Positions 44,671 to 56,250 of a DNA stretch of 64,000 nucleotides are shown here, piece by piece (position 1 is the stretch's first letter; each line of letters opens with the position of its first letter). The stretch is from the NCBI GenBank assembly GCA_954871525.1, contig OX940863.1:40658501-40722500 (forward strand), in the 5' to 3' direction. Source of the DNA: Parietaria judaica (Eukaryota; Streptophyta; Magnoliopsida; Rosales; Urticaceae). The translations under genes and the position numbers were made by a program. A model generated the notes under the pieces. That model was given only the letters and a program-made list of their open reading frames with translations, did not search any database and had not been told where the DNA came from.

Positions 44671-46107
44671 CCTGATTAAAGATGAATAATTAATTTTAAT
44701 TTAGGATAATAATTTTTATAATAATTTTGGAATAAACCCTATAAAATTAATTAATTAATTTTGTTATTAAATTAATTATGTTTTTTATGTTATTTAATTT
44801 TTTTATACAATTTAGATGACGGCTAGGGTTTCGACCAATGTCAAAACCCTAGGCCGTCAATTAGGATTTCAAGAAGCCCTAAGGCTTTTTGAGGAGATGC
44901 GAATCCGGCTGAAAAATCAGCCGAAGAATAAAATTAAATCAGCCGAAGAATAAAATTAAATTAATTATTGTCTCTATTAATTTATTAAAATGAATACTTA
45001 ATTCTTTTAAAGGATAGATTTCATTATTGTTACATATGGGCAATGTGACATTGGATAATTTATTTAATAACATATTCCTTAGATAATAATTTAATTATTA
45101 ATCCAGTTACCTAACATGTTTATGTTACATATGGGCTATATGACATTGGATTTTAATGAGCGGTTTTGAATGAGTATTAGATAGTAAATAATTAATCAAT
45201 AAATAAATTCATTATTAATTACGGAAAAATTCTCGAGACTTGAGTTATTGTCTTAGAAAGAGGGAATCAAAAGTGGGGCTAGTTCACCATCCACTTCTGG
45301 GTGACTGGTTCGAACCCTCCCATCGAACTGGAGAAAACAACTCGGTCTATCAGTACCGTAATTAATATTTGATTTTGTTCTAGGTTCTTAGTATACTTGG
45401 TATATAATAACAATCTAGGAATAAGCGTGTTAATGGGTAATTAATGGGAGCTTATTCATAAGCAATAAACCGATAGGAGTCTTTTTAATTCCAGATAATT
45501 AAAATGTAAGTTCGTAGTTTAGAGCTCAAACCTAGATAAACGTGATTATCTTAGATGGTTAAAATATTAGGGAATCCTAGATAACAAGAGTTAGCGTAAG
45601 AAGGTCTCCACTTGTTACCAATACAACGACAGGTTGCATAACACCTCGTGTCAGCTAAATCTGGCCTCTTACGAAAAGGTTTCAGTTATGCAACTTATAA
45701 GTCAACGTACTGGTCTGAATATAGATAAAGGCAAACATATGTATTTCAACGGCCGTGTGTCACCTGGATCTGCCCCCAAAGAGCGGTGACTGATTGAGTT
45801 AAGTCTGTGAACCGAAAAAACAGTGGGTTACTCTTGCATGTGATGATTAAATTCATTTCATGGCCGTTCTAAAGTAGGTAGTTAATTCACAATGAACTCA
45901 GTTTCGATATCAGTGAATTAATTGAGTTGAGACTAAACTAAGTTTAGGTAAATACGTGGTTGGTATTGTTGGCGAAGCTACAACCACGTGTTAGTCGCTA
46001 AATTACCTTGAAATAGTACAAAGGTTTTTTCTATGTTTATCCTTGAAACTTTGCAAAGTTTACTATTTCTAAAGTTCTTAAACATTCTCCTATATAAGTT
46101 TTAATAA
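44671..46107 (+). other. Nested Copia leader
   Basis: 1.4 kb of AT-rich sequence between PBS and gag, without a gene. CAGCCGAAGAATAAAATTAA is duplicated in tandem near 44923-44966. A GGTTCGAACCC element at 45308-45318 matches the B box of tRNA promoters. Confidence 0.6.
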
Positions 46108-46975
46108 ATGTTTCATTCATGTCAATTAGCTATGTCGCGCTCTATTATGTCGTTGTTGTCAAACAATACTCTGGATGGAAGGAACTTTCCTAAATGGAAG
46201 GCTAATATACACATCGTCCTAATTAGCGAGAACATTCGCTATGTTCTCACAGAACCATGTCCCGCGGTTCCTAGTTCCTCAAGTTTGAGGACAGCAAGGG
46301 AACCGTACGATAACTGGAACCAAGCCAACAATCGCGCAATGGGCTATATACTAGCCAACACACGCGATACGTTGACGACCAAGTTACAAAGCCTTAAGAC
46401 TGCATACAAAATGATGAAGTTACTCCAAGGCATGTATGGGACACAGTCAGTGCAGGCTCAGCATGATGCAACTCGTCTATATATGAACACAAAAATAAAA
46501 CGTGGGACTAGCGTCCGTGATTACATTATGGAGATGACGAATTACATCAGTGAAGATGAACTGCGTGGTGCAAAGGTGGATGAGACGTCCTAAGTGAGTA
46601 TCATTCTGAACTCACTTTCGGCGGACTTCATACCATTCACCAGTAACTACATTATGAATAAGTTAAAGTATGGCACTCAACTTATTAATGAGTTACTGAC
46701 TTTCGAGAATGTCTTGGAATTGACAAAGAAACCCGAAGCGCACATCGCGTTTTAGAAGGGATCTTCATCGTCAAGACATCCTAATAAGAAAAAGAAAGTG
46801 CACTAGAAGGGAAATGGGGAAAAGGACTTCTCTAGAAAGTCTAAGGATCCGAAGGCAACTGGTAGACGCAATGGAAGATGCTTCCACTACAATGAGAAGG
46901 GACTTTGGAAACTCCATTGTCCCAAGCTCAAAGCCAAGAAAGCAGAAACTGGTGAGTGTCTCACCTAAGATGTTT
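46108..46975 (+). pseudogene. Nested Copia gag with zinc knuckle
   Basis: One frame from an ATG at 46108 (a second at 46132, MSRSIMSLLSNNTLDGRNFP, may be the real start) to 46975. It shows WKANIHIVLISENIRYVL, AMGYILANTRDTL, LLQGMYGTQSVQAQHDATR and KIKRGTSVRDYIME, the Copia capsid pattern. In-frame stops stand at about 46591, 46753 and 46804. The knuckle reads CFHYNEKGLWKLHC (46879-46920): two of the four expected zinc ligands (C-x2-C-x4-H-x4-C) are changed, to Y and L. No frameshifts. The protein would assemble particles, in this copy no longer. Confidence 0.85.
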
Positions 46976-48858
46976 CTACATTTACATATAATTTTCTATA
47001 AAGGTTGTTTATGACCTTTATCGGCGAATCCTTGGTTCCACGAGAAAACTAAGATATGTTTAAATCTTTCTTGCTTCAGAAGCAGCTTCGAAAGAGTGAT
47101 TCTTGAAGACTTAGACCCGAGCGTCTCGGAGTCAAGAGATGTTTTAAGTTTTAATCATTATTTTAAGTCTCAGACTTTATTAAGTTTTTTTTTTTTTGGT
47201 TAAGTTTATATCATTCAGTAGAATTCTAGAATAATGGAAATCGTGAGAGTATTTCAAAATTCTCATTGGTTCCGCAAATCTTGATGCATCAATAAAGATA
47301 TTCAAATTTTGAATTTATCAATGTGTGACAAGTATTTTTCCATTATATGAATGAATGATTAACCAATATGATAATAAAAAATGCCAACGATTAAAATAAG
47401 ATGTTATATGGATAAATACTAATATAGTATAAGTATCTAAGATATTAATCAAAACGATATACTCGTTTGAATTTCAATGAAAATTTAAATGAATTACCTC
47501 ATTTAGATATTCAGAAATAAAACCATAGTCATAATTAGAATAATTTAGGATACTCAGACGTAGTGGAAGCCGTGTAGGCAGACTCCAATTACGAGTATTG
47601 AATAAATCACGTATGTATTTTAGTAGAGATACAGGTTAAGATTCAAATCTATTCTTGAAGAATTCTATTTATGAATAAAAGCAGGAAAATACAAAATAGT
47701 GGACTTCGTTCGACGTCTAGAACCAAGATGCTTTGTTAACGGTTTAAAGGTACCGTAAATGTCTAGAGCAAGAGAGGAATAGACAGAAGGGTAATGCCTT
47801 AATAGCGAGATTCTCTGATTACTAGGCTATCTATCCAGATTCTCTTATCCATGCCGATATCGTCAAAGTACGATGGCGAACAAGTGTCATATGTCTTTCT
47901 GAATGGCAAGGTTGACTTGGATTGTCTATATGGATCAGTTCCAGATTGTATTTTGTATAAACAAGATTTTAAGAAAAAAATTATGGTATAATTTAATCCG
48001 TGTCAGATTAATGTAAATTTTAAAATCTTAAAAAGCTTAAGATTCTTAAACCTTACAATAGAAGCTTTAACGTTAATGAATCCTTCATATAGATTCTCAT
48101 TAACTAAGCTTATTCATGGTTTTATGAGTTTGATGTATAATTACAAATCAAATACGATGTAATTATATTAAAAACATGATAATGTTAGTTTTTGAAATAA
48201 TAGACACTGTTAAAATTTCTTAGTGCGCAACAAAAGCGTGTTAAGAAGAACCTCTACGAAACAGCAGTGATTATTTCAGTAAATTAACATGATTCTTGAA
48301 ATATTCACAGAGTGAATATAAATTTCTCGTTATCTGGATATAACGGAAGAACTTAAAAATGCATAAACATTAAGAGAATTTAAATATCTCAAGTAATGTT
48401 GCATTGATGACTAAGTCATAATAGGACGCTAAGGATTTTGAAATCCAACAATTAGTGTCTAACCTTATTAAAGGAGTAATACGAGTGTTATTGATTAACA
48501 GCAAACTCAATTACAGATTCCTAATGGTGACTAATATTATTGTCGTGGACATTAATTTGATATAGTCAAGCTCAGATATCCTCTCGGATATATAAAGCAA
48601 ATTCAAATTGCTAATGAATCCGCTAAGAGTATACTAACGTATATTAGCAGTTTAGTGGGAGCTTTTTGAACCATATAATGGTATAAAATCAAGGAATGCA
48701 ATCTTTTGGATAAGATTCTAGGTGACATAAAAAAACATAACAAAGTTATGGCTAACTGACCACTCTAAATTCCTGAAGATAAAAGTAGAGATAAAACTCT
48801 CGAGAAACTTTGATGGAAATATAAGATTTATGGAAACGATGCATCTTCTTAAGAGTGC
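46976..48858 (+). other. Region of the nested Copia without pol
   Basis: 1.9 kb of AT-rich sequence where a Copia would have more than 3.5 kb of protease, integrase, RT and RNase H. I looked for DSGA, HTDVCGP, SDRG, QQNG, KTAFLNG, YVDD and MEAEY in the forward frames and saw none. It may be decayed pol or a sequence that never coded. Confidence 0.65.
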
Positions 48859-48869
48859 AAGTGGGAGAT
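48859..48869 (+). other. Nested Copia polypurine tract
   Basis: AAGTGGGAGAT immediately before TGTTGG of the 3' LTR, matching the tract of Copia D and the family C element. Confidence 0.8.
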
Positions 48870-51022
48870 TGTTGGACATATTTTATATATGCCCTCTATT
48901 CAGATGCTAATCCCACTCGCATAAGATTATGAGCGTTTTCCTAGAATGAATAATACTTATTAAAGTTATCTTATATAGTTATCTTCGGATTATACATAGA
49001 TAATATTTATTGAATGTTTGATCCAAGTTCTATAACGTTGCTATTGTCTTAGTCATCACTATTAGTCTATTGTGAAGAGGATTGACTTTCACGAGTAAAG
49101 AACTTAAAATGGTCCATGGTCTAGATTAGAAATGGGAATTTCTAAGGCGTGAACGACTATTGATGAACTTAATCACATTTTGGTGATGATCTATTACCGG
49201 ATCATAGTGTAGTCCATGCACTGTTAAGTTTATCAAGTATGAAGTATTTTCATATTGGACGGACTAGACTCACATCTGAAATCATCAAATAAGTATATCA
49301 CTGATGATAGTACGATAGGGTCACTTAGATGATCAGATGGAAATAGGTTGACGTCCTGAGCGTTATGGACTTGTACGGTTCAATTTATATAATCTTTGAT
49401 TTAATCTTTACAGAGTACATCTTGGTACTCCTAATATAGTTTTATTTTGGGATTAGACAGTTGACCGGGTAAGTTGCACAACAGCAGATATGGACAATAT
49501 TTTTTTGATATTCTTATTGTGATTCATGGAAACAAATAAGTACTCATGATCAGCTAATCAGATTCATCATCTTATGAGTGAGTAGTTTGTAAGGATCATA
49601 AGGATAAGATAGTGTCATTAAAAAGGGTAGAACGGTAATGATCACCCTTTTGATGAATATCATAATAACACGAAAACCTAGCATACCAGAAATCTGATTG
49701 AATCAAAGGGCACCTGTGTTCAGGAAGATAATTATCATATACACACTTGAGAGTTCAGCCGAGAGCTATAGTGGAATGTAATCGAGGTTGGTAAAAGTCT
49801 ACGCTTTTATCGTAGCTCGAGTCTGTACATCCATTAGTCCCCTTTGTAGCTCTATACAAGATAACACCACAATCATATTAAAATGTTTCATTTGAATGGA
49901 TACTCCAATCAGGCTCGGTTCGTGATTGTTGTCACAAATTACTGATTACCCTAAATAGTGGCAAAAGTACAAAAGTTTGATTTTCCAATGAAACTGCAAA
50001 AAATATTGAATTTAATCCTAAGACATCCTTAGGGTTGTGGAAAATTAAATTCTGGTAAAGTTATATTTTTGAATCGTGTCAATCTGACAGACGGTTTGAG
50101 ATTTATGATAATAACAGTTTTTTGTCTTCGACTAAAACTGACATTGTTATTTAAATCAAAATTAGAGAAATTAAATATTGGTATTTATGCCTGAAATATT
50201 TAATACAGAGAATAATTAAAATCGATTTATATTTATATAAGAAATTCGATTTTAATAAATAAATCTTGAAAAATAAAAGATTTGATTTATTAAATCTTTT
50301 AGGGTTTTTCAGAAAATATTTAAATTTGATTTATTCTTATTTTGATTTAATAAAATCTTTGAGCGAATATCTCCAAGTTGTTAGAGTAAATCTTTCATAA
50401 TTGGTTGAGAGATTTTCTCTAAAGTGGTTGGGCCTTTCCCAATAAATAGGGTAACCTAGAAACCACACAACACACACCACACAATACTCTCTTCGGAGAA
50501 ATCGGATTCACTCTCTCTTTTGAGTTTCTACGAATTTCTCTGGGCTTCTCTAAGAAATTTTTTGATTTAGGGCTTAGGGTGTTATCCAGTGGAGCCCACA
50601 CCTCCTGGCGACGTAATCCTGGAGAATACATCGGAAGACTTCTGGAAGCATCTTCTCCACAGAAATCGCAGGAAAGCTTGAAGAATGGAGTCAGAAAGCT
50701 TCTCAAAGAAGCAAGATCCATGTTAGAAACTTCACGAATAAGGTACAAGTTCTTGAGATTATTGATTAAGATTATTTATTAATACTGATGGCTCATAATT
50801 AAAATCAAGAACGGGTTAAATAAATTAAAATAATTAATTCATCACGATTGGGAAAATTAATTGTAAATTGATTTTGAAACACACGGTTTGACAGGGTTAT
50901 TGGTATGGGATTCTAACCCGATAAACTTTTAAAGGTCAAACCGTGTGACTTAATCAATGATTATAGTTTCTTACATGTCGGCGGTGATCGATTTTGGTCT
51001 AGATCCGCAGATATGACCAGCA
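48870..51022 (+). repeat. Nested Copia 3' LTR (full length)
   Basis: 2,153 bases, TGTTGGACATA to GACCAGCA. It contains a TATA-like AATAAATAGG (50441-50450) followed by a CACA-rich leader, parts missing from the 5' LTR. It shares landmarks with the solo LTR at 58-2173. ORFs in it (50419-50782) run over a CT/GA-rich leader and show no family likeness. Confidence 0.9.
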
Positions 51023-51027
51023 ATGGA

Positions 51028-51690
51028 GTGCTACCGGAGGACAAACAGGAGGCAAGGAAGATTCGGTCGAAGAGTTCCCGATATGCAATATTACACCAAA
51101 AATTGTGTAAAAGGAGTTTCACCACACGCTACTTGCGATGCTTAAGAGCAAGCTAAGCCAATTACGTCATGAGGGAGATTCATGAAGGGGAGTGTGGAAA
51201 CAAATCTCGCGAGAGATCACTTATTCGGAAGGTCAAGTGACAAGGGTATTTATGGGAAGCGATGAAGGCGGATTGTAACAACTACGTTCGCAGGTGCGTA
51301 AGTTGCCAAAAACAAGCGCCAACGATCAATTTCCCAGCCGAAGAGCTATCAACGATATCAGTGCCAAACCCATTCATGAAATGGTCGATGGACATTGTCG
51401 GACCACTTTCGATGGCAAAGAAGCAGAATAGATTCATGTTGGTGGTCACGGATTTCTTCTCTAAGTTGACCAAGGCCGAGTCTTTTGCGAATATAAAAGA
51501 CTCAAACGTAGAGAGCTATGTGTGGAAAAATATCTTCACAAAATTCAGCTTGCCGAGGGAAATAACAGCCGACAACGGTCCGTAGTTTATTTACAAATGG
51601 TTCAAGGGATTTTTTAAGAAATGGAGAGTGAAGCTCAATACGTCGACACCACGCTTCTGTTCTACGATCAAGTGCAGCTCGATAAAAAAA
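51028..51690 (+). pseudogene. Gypsy B integrase, truncated
   Basis: The frame continues directly from 43675. The zinc-binding region has REIHEGECGN and YVRRCVSCQKQAP. The core has FMKWSMDIVGPLSMAKKQNR (first D) and LPREITADNGP (second D). Then come a TAG, FIYKWFKGFFKKW and LNTSTPRF, after which the match ends near 51680. The part with the catalytic E and the C-terminal domain is missing. Stops near 51147 and 51238. The gap joins directly to the 3' tandem repeat region. Confidence 0.88.
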
Positions 51691-51759
51691 TTTTTTTTTG
51701 CTTAAAACTTGGTTTGTTCACACAAACAAAGATTCAAAATCTTGACTCCGGCAAGGATC

Positions 51760-52445
51760 TCGATGTCCATAAAAGTTAGCGATGCCGGTAAGGATCGCGA
51801 TACTAAACAACGGAGAACACTAGCTTGCTTAGCTGAACTGTCCGATCAGGAAAAATTGTGACACCAGCGATGGTCATAGTTACCACCTAGTTGGGTAGAG
51901 GAATGTGTGATGCCGACGAGGGTAATATCATTTACCGATAAAACTAGTGAAGCACAAATTTTCTTACCTGAACTACCCAAGGGAGGGAAAACTATGATAA
52001 CAACGAAAGGCACCATTATTACCTCATCAGATACGGAAATGTGTGATGCCGATGAGGGTCACAACATTTGTTGATATATCGAGGGAAGTATCAGCTTGCT
52101 TATCCAACAAAAAAAAAACACGATAAGGATTGCAGTTTTTCAAAAAAAGGAAGGCACTAGCTTGCTTACCCGAACTGTCCAACGAGGGAAAATTGTGACA
52201 CCAACGATGGTCATAGTTACCACCTACTTGGATAAGGGGATGTATGATGCCGACGAGGGTCATATAATTTACTGATATATATTGGGAAGCACATATTTGC
52301 TTACCTGAATTATCCGAGTAAGGTAAAACTATGATAACAACGAGGGTCATGATTATTACCTCATCGGATACGAAGATGTGTGATGTCGATGGGGGTCAAA
52401 ACATTTACCAATAAATCGAGGGAAGTAAAAGCTGGCTTATCTAAA
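51760..52445. repeat. Gypsy B 3' tandem repeats, ABAB arrangement
   Basis: Two copies of a unit of about 337 bp start at CACTAGCTTGCTT (51818 and 52155). Each copy holds two related monomers of about 135 bp, one from TGCTTAGCTGAACTG and one from TTCTTACCTGAAC. Each monomer contains TGTGATGCCGACGAGGGT or a variant. A spacer of about 65 bp separates the copies. Confidence 0.8.
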
Positions 52446-52585
52446 AAAAAGTAACTCCTCGCAGCGAGGACGCTATTTATCTACAAATCTTTCGGCCTCT
52501 TGGTCGCCAAAAAAATAAGCAAAACAAAAAAGAGACTATTTATAACATGCATAATTATACATATATATATTCGTGGCAGTCATCG
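52446..52585. other. Spacer between two Gypsy B repeat arrays
   Basis: A-rich short stretch; no repeat or gene seen. Confidence 0.4.
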
Positions 52586-52589
52586 GCCA

Positions 52590-52960
52590 AACAAGTGATC
52601 CCTCGATCACAAACCTACAAGAACCTGATACCGACGAGGGTTAGGATTGCCTATCAAACAAACGTTCGGAACGGTATTGGGACCCGGGATGAGTGGAACC
52701 ACGATTCGAACCAACGAAAAACAAATGATCCTTTGATCACAAACCTATATTGACCTGATACCGACGAGGGTCAGGTTTGCCTATCAAACAAACGTTCGGA
52801 ACGGTATATGGACCCAGGATGAGTGGAACCAAGTTTCAAAGCAGTGATCCCATGATCACGAACCTACATGAACTTGACACTAACAAGGGTCAGGATTGCC
52901 TATTACAAAAATACCTAGAAAGGTCTTGGAACCTAGGATGAGCGGAACCAAAATTCGAAC
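52590..52960. repeat. Gypsy B second tandem repeat, three units of 119-130 bp
   Basis: CCTGATACCGACGAGGGT occurs at 52624 and 52754, and a variant (CTTGACACTAACAAGGGT) at 52873. Each is followed by CAGGATTGCCTAT and GGATGAGTGGAACC. The ACGAGGGT core is shared with the array to its left. Confidence 0.8.
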
Positions 52961-53749
52961 TGAAAGGTCTATGAGCTGAGCTTCTCCCAACCCCTAGATG
53001 ACAATGGATGCTCAGGCTTTTACCTTGAATGGTATCCATCATTCATCGCAACAGTCGGCCCCTTGATCGCAAGTATGGCTAACACCGGCTACTTAGTGGT
53101 CGCTTGCTCACTAAAACTTGAAATGGGGGATGCATCATACTTAGTCGACACTGAGTCGCAATTCAAAAAAAAGGAGGGAGGGGAATATGTATACTGTTTG
53201 GCCAACAATATACCCATCCTTAATCCCAAGACAAAGCTCGAAAGAAAACTATGCGGCAGATACTAGTAATGAAAGCAAAGTTTGAGAAAAAATTTCAGAG
53301 TATTCTATACAAAAGAAACAACTTTTCTACTTATTGGTCGCCAAGCGACAAGTAATGTGCAGTGTACAACGAGCTTAGGCGATGAGTACATGGCACCAAA
53401 TATGTTTACATTACTCATAAGTTACGCGACAAGTTTTCATAACGGCGAGCGTAACTTATACATTGCGCAAGAGAAATTATTCTCGGCATAGATTGTGCGA
53501 CGAGAATGATTTCAGTAGATAAAATCTTCGTTATGTTTATGGTTTGAAGAAACAATATTTTTGACCTTTTTTATTTTAGTCAAGGTTATATAAAGGTCAT
53601 GATCAAGAAATGCTACGTCCTTCAAAGTTAAAAGCATGTTATTAAGATATAATGTGTGAGTTCAACGAAATAAGGGAACGAGGAGAAAAGAGTCAAATAC
53701 TACAACGAAATTTTGATAAAGAAATTTTAAACTAATCAATGTCAACTAC
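52961..53749. other. Noncoding part of Gypsy B between repeats and antisense ORF
   Basis: Short plus-strand ORFs (53063-53266 and 53282-53491) without family likeness. GGCGACAAGT-like short motifs recur between 53330 and 53500 (for example CAAGCGACAAGT and TACGCGACAAGT). It probably holds the end of the antisense transcript. Confidence 0.4.
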
Positions 53750-54490
53750 TTAGGTATCTTCGTCGATCCGCAGTGCAAGTTGATCTTCGACAGGTTTTGA
53801 GGCGGCGGCAGTCGGATAACGATCCTCCGGGAGGGAAATGAACTGCTCGCTAACGGTACCCATCCGAACGCCTTCAAGATCAGAGGGCGTGACCGAAGGA
53901 GGACTTTTGGGCGTCAGCGAAGGAGAATTAGGATCTGCAGCGGCTCGGTTCTCCAAAGCATGGGAGGACTGGTCATACTTCTCGAAAGCTTTGCGCCAGT
54001 CGACGACTCGAGCAGCCAGTTCGTCGATCGGAGTGCCCTGAAGGATTTCTTCTGCAAGACAGATGTTGTCAAGCACGCCCGCCGTAAACTGATGATGCTC
54101 GATGGACTCCTCGAGGAAATGGGCCCGCGCAGTAGCTTTGCGAAGTTTCTCTTGGCTCCAGCAGAAAATAGCTCGTTGCGCCTCACGCTCACAGGCAGCC
54201 ACAACTTGGGAAGCCACAAACTCAAAACCTATGGAATTCAAACTGGATATGGTATCTTCTTGACCAACCTTCAAAGCTACTATCTCCCTAGAAAGATGCG
54301 CGTTCTTGAAGGAAAGTCCATCGTGAGAGGTGATGGCTTGCTATTTATGATGATCGGTAGCCAACAACTTTTTCTAGCCAGGTCTCCTGGGCGCCGCGCC
54401 GAAGATCATTCTCGCGAGTTACCACCTCATGAAGAGCAGCAATTCGGGTTTTGGCATCCGAAAGTTCCTTTGCAAGACGGGTAGCTTCCT
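53750..54490 (-). pseudogene. Gypsy B antisense ORF, coiled-coil C-terminal part
   Basis: The minus-strand open piece 53750-54274 starts MKVGQEDTISSLNSIGFEF, continues with CWSQEKLRKATARAHFLEES, and ends in an acidic, serine- and proline-rich tail (DPNSPSLTPKSPPSVTPS). Upstream (54275-54490) another frame gives alanine-rich helical text like RLAKELSDAKTRIAALHEVV, so the coiled coil is longer but frameshifted. The layout matches the C-terminal part of the antisense ORF in Gypsy A, though the sequences differ. The plus strand is also open here over 175 codons, which I take as a shadow. Confidence 0.5.
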
Positions 54491-54572
54491 CGCAAACCTG
54501 CTTTTCAGCATCGCGAGACTAAAAGCTTACGTTCAGTGTTGGCACGCTACCAAACGCAAAAACAGTAAAGAA

Positions 54573-55511
54573 TCACGAAGAGGAATTGCAGGCTTCCCGA
54601 AGGGAAAAACAAACTTGGAGTAGGAGAGATGAGGAATCTTCGACCGCTTTCGGTTTGGCATCTCTCGAGCCACTGATGAAGTCGTTAAGATGAGCAAGAC
54701 CACGGACGCAATCCAATGCACCAAAAGCATACCCGTCGTCGTCTGGATCTTCGGAGTCGTAAACATCGCAAGTATCTGTGACTGAGCTAGGACTAAGCGA
54801 AAGTTGCTTCATGGCGGTAGAGGAAAACTTCTTCCACTCCTTATCCGAGTAAGAATGAGAAGAAGAAGTGTTGAAGCGCTTCCCATAGCATGGAGCAGAC
54901 GGGTCCTCTGTTTGGACGTGTGCTGAAGCATATCCTAAAGACATGCCAACACCACGAGGAGCTTTGTTCGAAGAGCGCGACGGTAAAATAGAGAAGTCAA
55001 AGGCCATCACGGCAACTTGAGGCCTAGATTCAGACACTGGTCCTTCACTCCGATCAAAACGTTGGAGAGAGGCTTCTTTCAAGAGGGAAAGAGGCGATGA
55101 AGCCGATTGCAAAGGAACGGTTGGGACAACGATGGCAAGAGACAATGGCGACTTTCCCAAATCAGAAAGAAGGGCCCCATCTTTGCCAGCAGGAGAGGAG
55201 TTTGATTTCTCTCCCAGCAATGGTGACTCATCGGGAATAACATCATCGTCGATCCGAATAGGAGAAAGGACTTTCTCCGTCGTAAGAGGCTCCGCGGGAG
55301 AAGCGCCGTCATTGACTGAAGATAACTTGGGAGCACCATTGTCAGTCCCCTTACTCACTTCAGCTATTGGGGAAAGTACCGAAGAATCACTCGCGCGATC
55401 CACGACGCAGACGACGCTCTTTAGTTTCTTTTTCCCAGAACCTCCAGAAGAAGAAGAGCTTTTCCTTTTCTTTTCAGATACATCGCTCAGGCGATGATAA
55501 GTGGAAATCAC
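54573..55511 (-). pseudogene. Gypsy B antisense ORF, low-complexity central part with basic clusters
   Basis: A 312-codon minus-strand open piece, rich in serine, proline and acidic residues. Near its start are two basic clusters, EKKRKSSSSSGGSGKKKLKS, resembling a bipartite nuclear localisation signal. Later parts are SPIAEVSKGTDNGAPKLSSV and CDVYDSEDPDDDGYAFGALD. It lies antisense to gag-pol and between two recognised parts of the extra ORF. No enzyme motif. The joining to neighbours needs frameshifts or splicing. Confidence 0.5.
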
Positions 55512-55585
55512 GCCGGAAAGCTTCCTGATATCCGAAAAGCTCTTTCACACTTTATGAACATGCTTTCGAGGAGATTTGTCTTTGA

Positions 55586-56250
55586 TCACGATGGTAAGCC
55601 CAATGACGAGGACGGAAGGAAAAGATCCAATGAATGAGCGAGATAGCCAAAGCCCAGCTCAATTGAAGCGGCCAGAAACGACGACGAGCATGATCGTTCT
55701 TCATAGAACAAGAGGTTATAATAAAGGTCCTTGAGGGATTGTGGATTGTCTGTAAGATTGAAATTAGGTGGATCGACTACAAACTTGGTGGGAAGAGATC
55801 CAGAATCAGGGCCAAAAGCCGAGTAGTTTACCTCCACAAAGAAATACCTATCAAACCAATCAGGGTCCTTTCGAGGAGAATCTAGAAGGAGATGTTCCTT
55901 ATGGCGATGGGAAAGCAAGAAACGTCCCAAATTCTTTGAATTCTTGGAAATTGTGAACATGCGTATCATGTCTTCAAAAGGCAGAATCCTTTTTCAATCA
56001 GAAGCGAATACCATCGCAGCCAGGAGGAGTAGAAGAAAATTGGGGCTAACCTGGCCCAGAGGAAGGTGGTGCAAAAGGAAGCTGAAGATGAACCTTGGTG
56101 AAGAATATATCGAATACACAAGCCCACCCGTCAGTACGGGAATCTGGTCGCTCAGACCCTTGAGGGACTCGCACCTCTACGCCATCACCCTTGATGTGTT
56201 TCTTGACTATGTAAGCCAGTTTCAGAAAAGTACTGGAAAATGAAGGTCGG
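55586..56250 (-). pseudogene. Gypsy B antisense ORF, N-terminal domain (resembles 'putative gypsy type transposon')
   Basis: The minus strand from about 56250 reads VYSIYSSPRFIFSFLLHHLP, then LGQVSPNFLLLLLAAMVFAS, a stop, and MIRMFTISKNSKNLGRFLLS, followed by DPDWFDRYFFVEVN (55586-55969). This hydrophobic-to-aromatic order, ending WFDRYFFV, is the pattern of the extra ORF domain (PF04195-like) of Tat elements. A separate frame (56185-56721) also extends upstream but without likeness. The role of the protein is unknown. Called by remembered pattern. Confidence 0.55.

Larger units (their letters stand above)
43676..51022 (+). mobile_element. Nested gag-only Copia element, TSD ATGGA
   Basis: 5' LTR (43676-44656), PBS (44659-44670), leader, a single gag frame (46108-46975), about 1.9 kb without pol, PPT (48859-48869) and 3' LTR (48870-51022). 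ATGGA flanks both ends (43671-43675 and 51023-51027). It splits Gypsy B pol exactly between the DG and VLPEDK codons. The 5' LTR lacks about 1.17 kb present in the 3' LTR. No protease, integrase or RT motif was found, so it is a non-autonomous element that would need pol from a relative. Confidence 0.92.

Noticed and set aside
45275..45320. A real tRNA gene
   Set aside because: Only the B box fits well; no acceptor stem or anticodon arm could be formed by eye.
53960..54484. 174-codon plus-strand ORF opposite the antisense ORF of Gypsy B
   Set aside because: The minus-strand frame has the coiled-coil and tail pattern known for this ORF; the plus-strand frame shows none.
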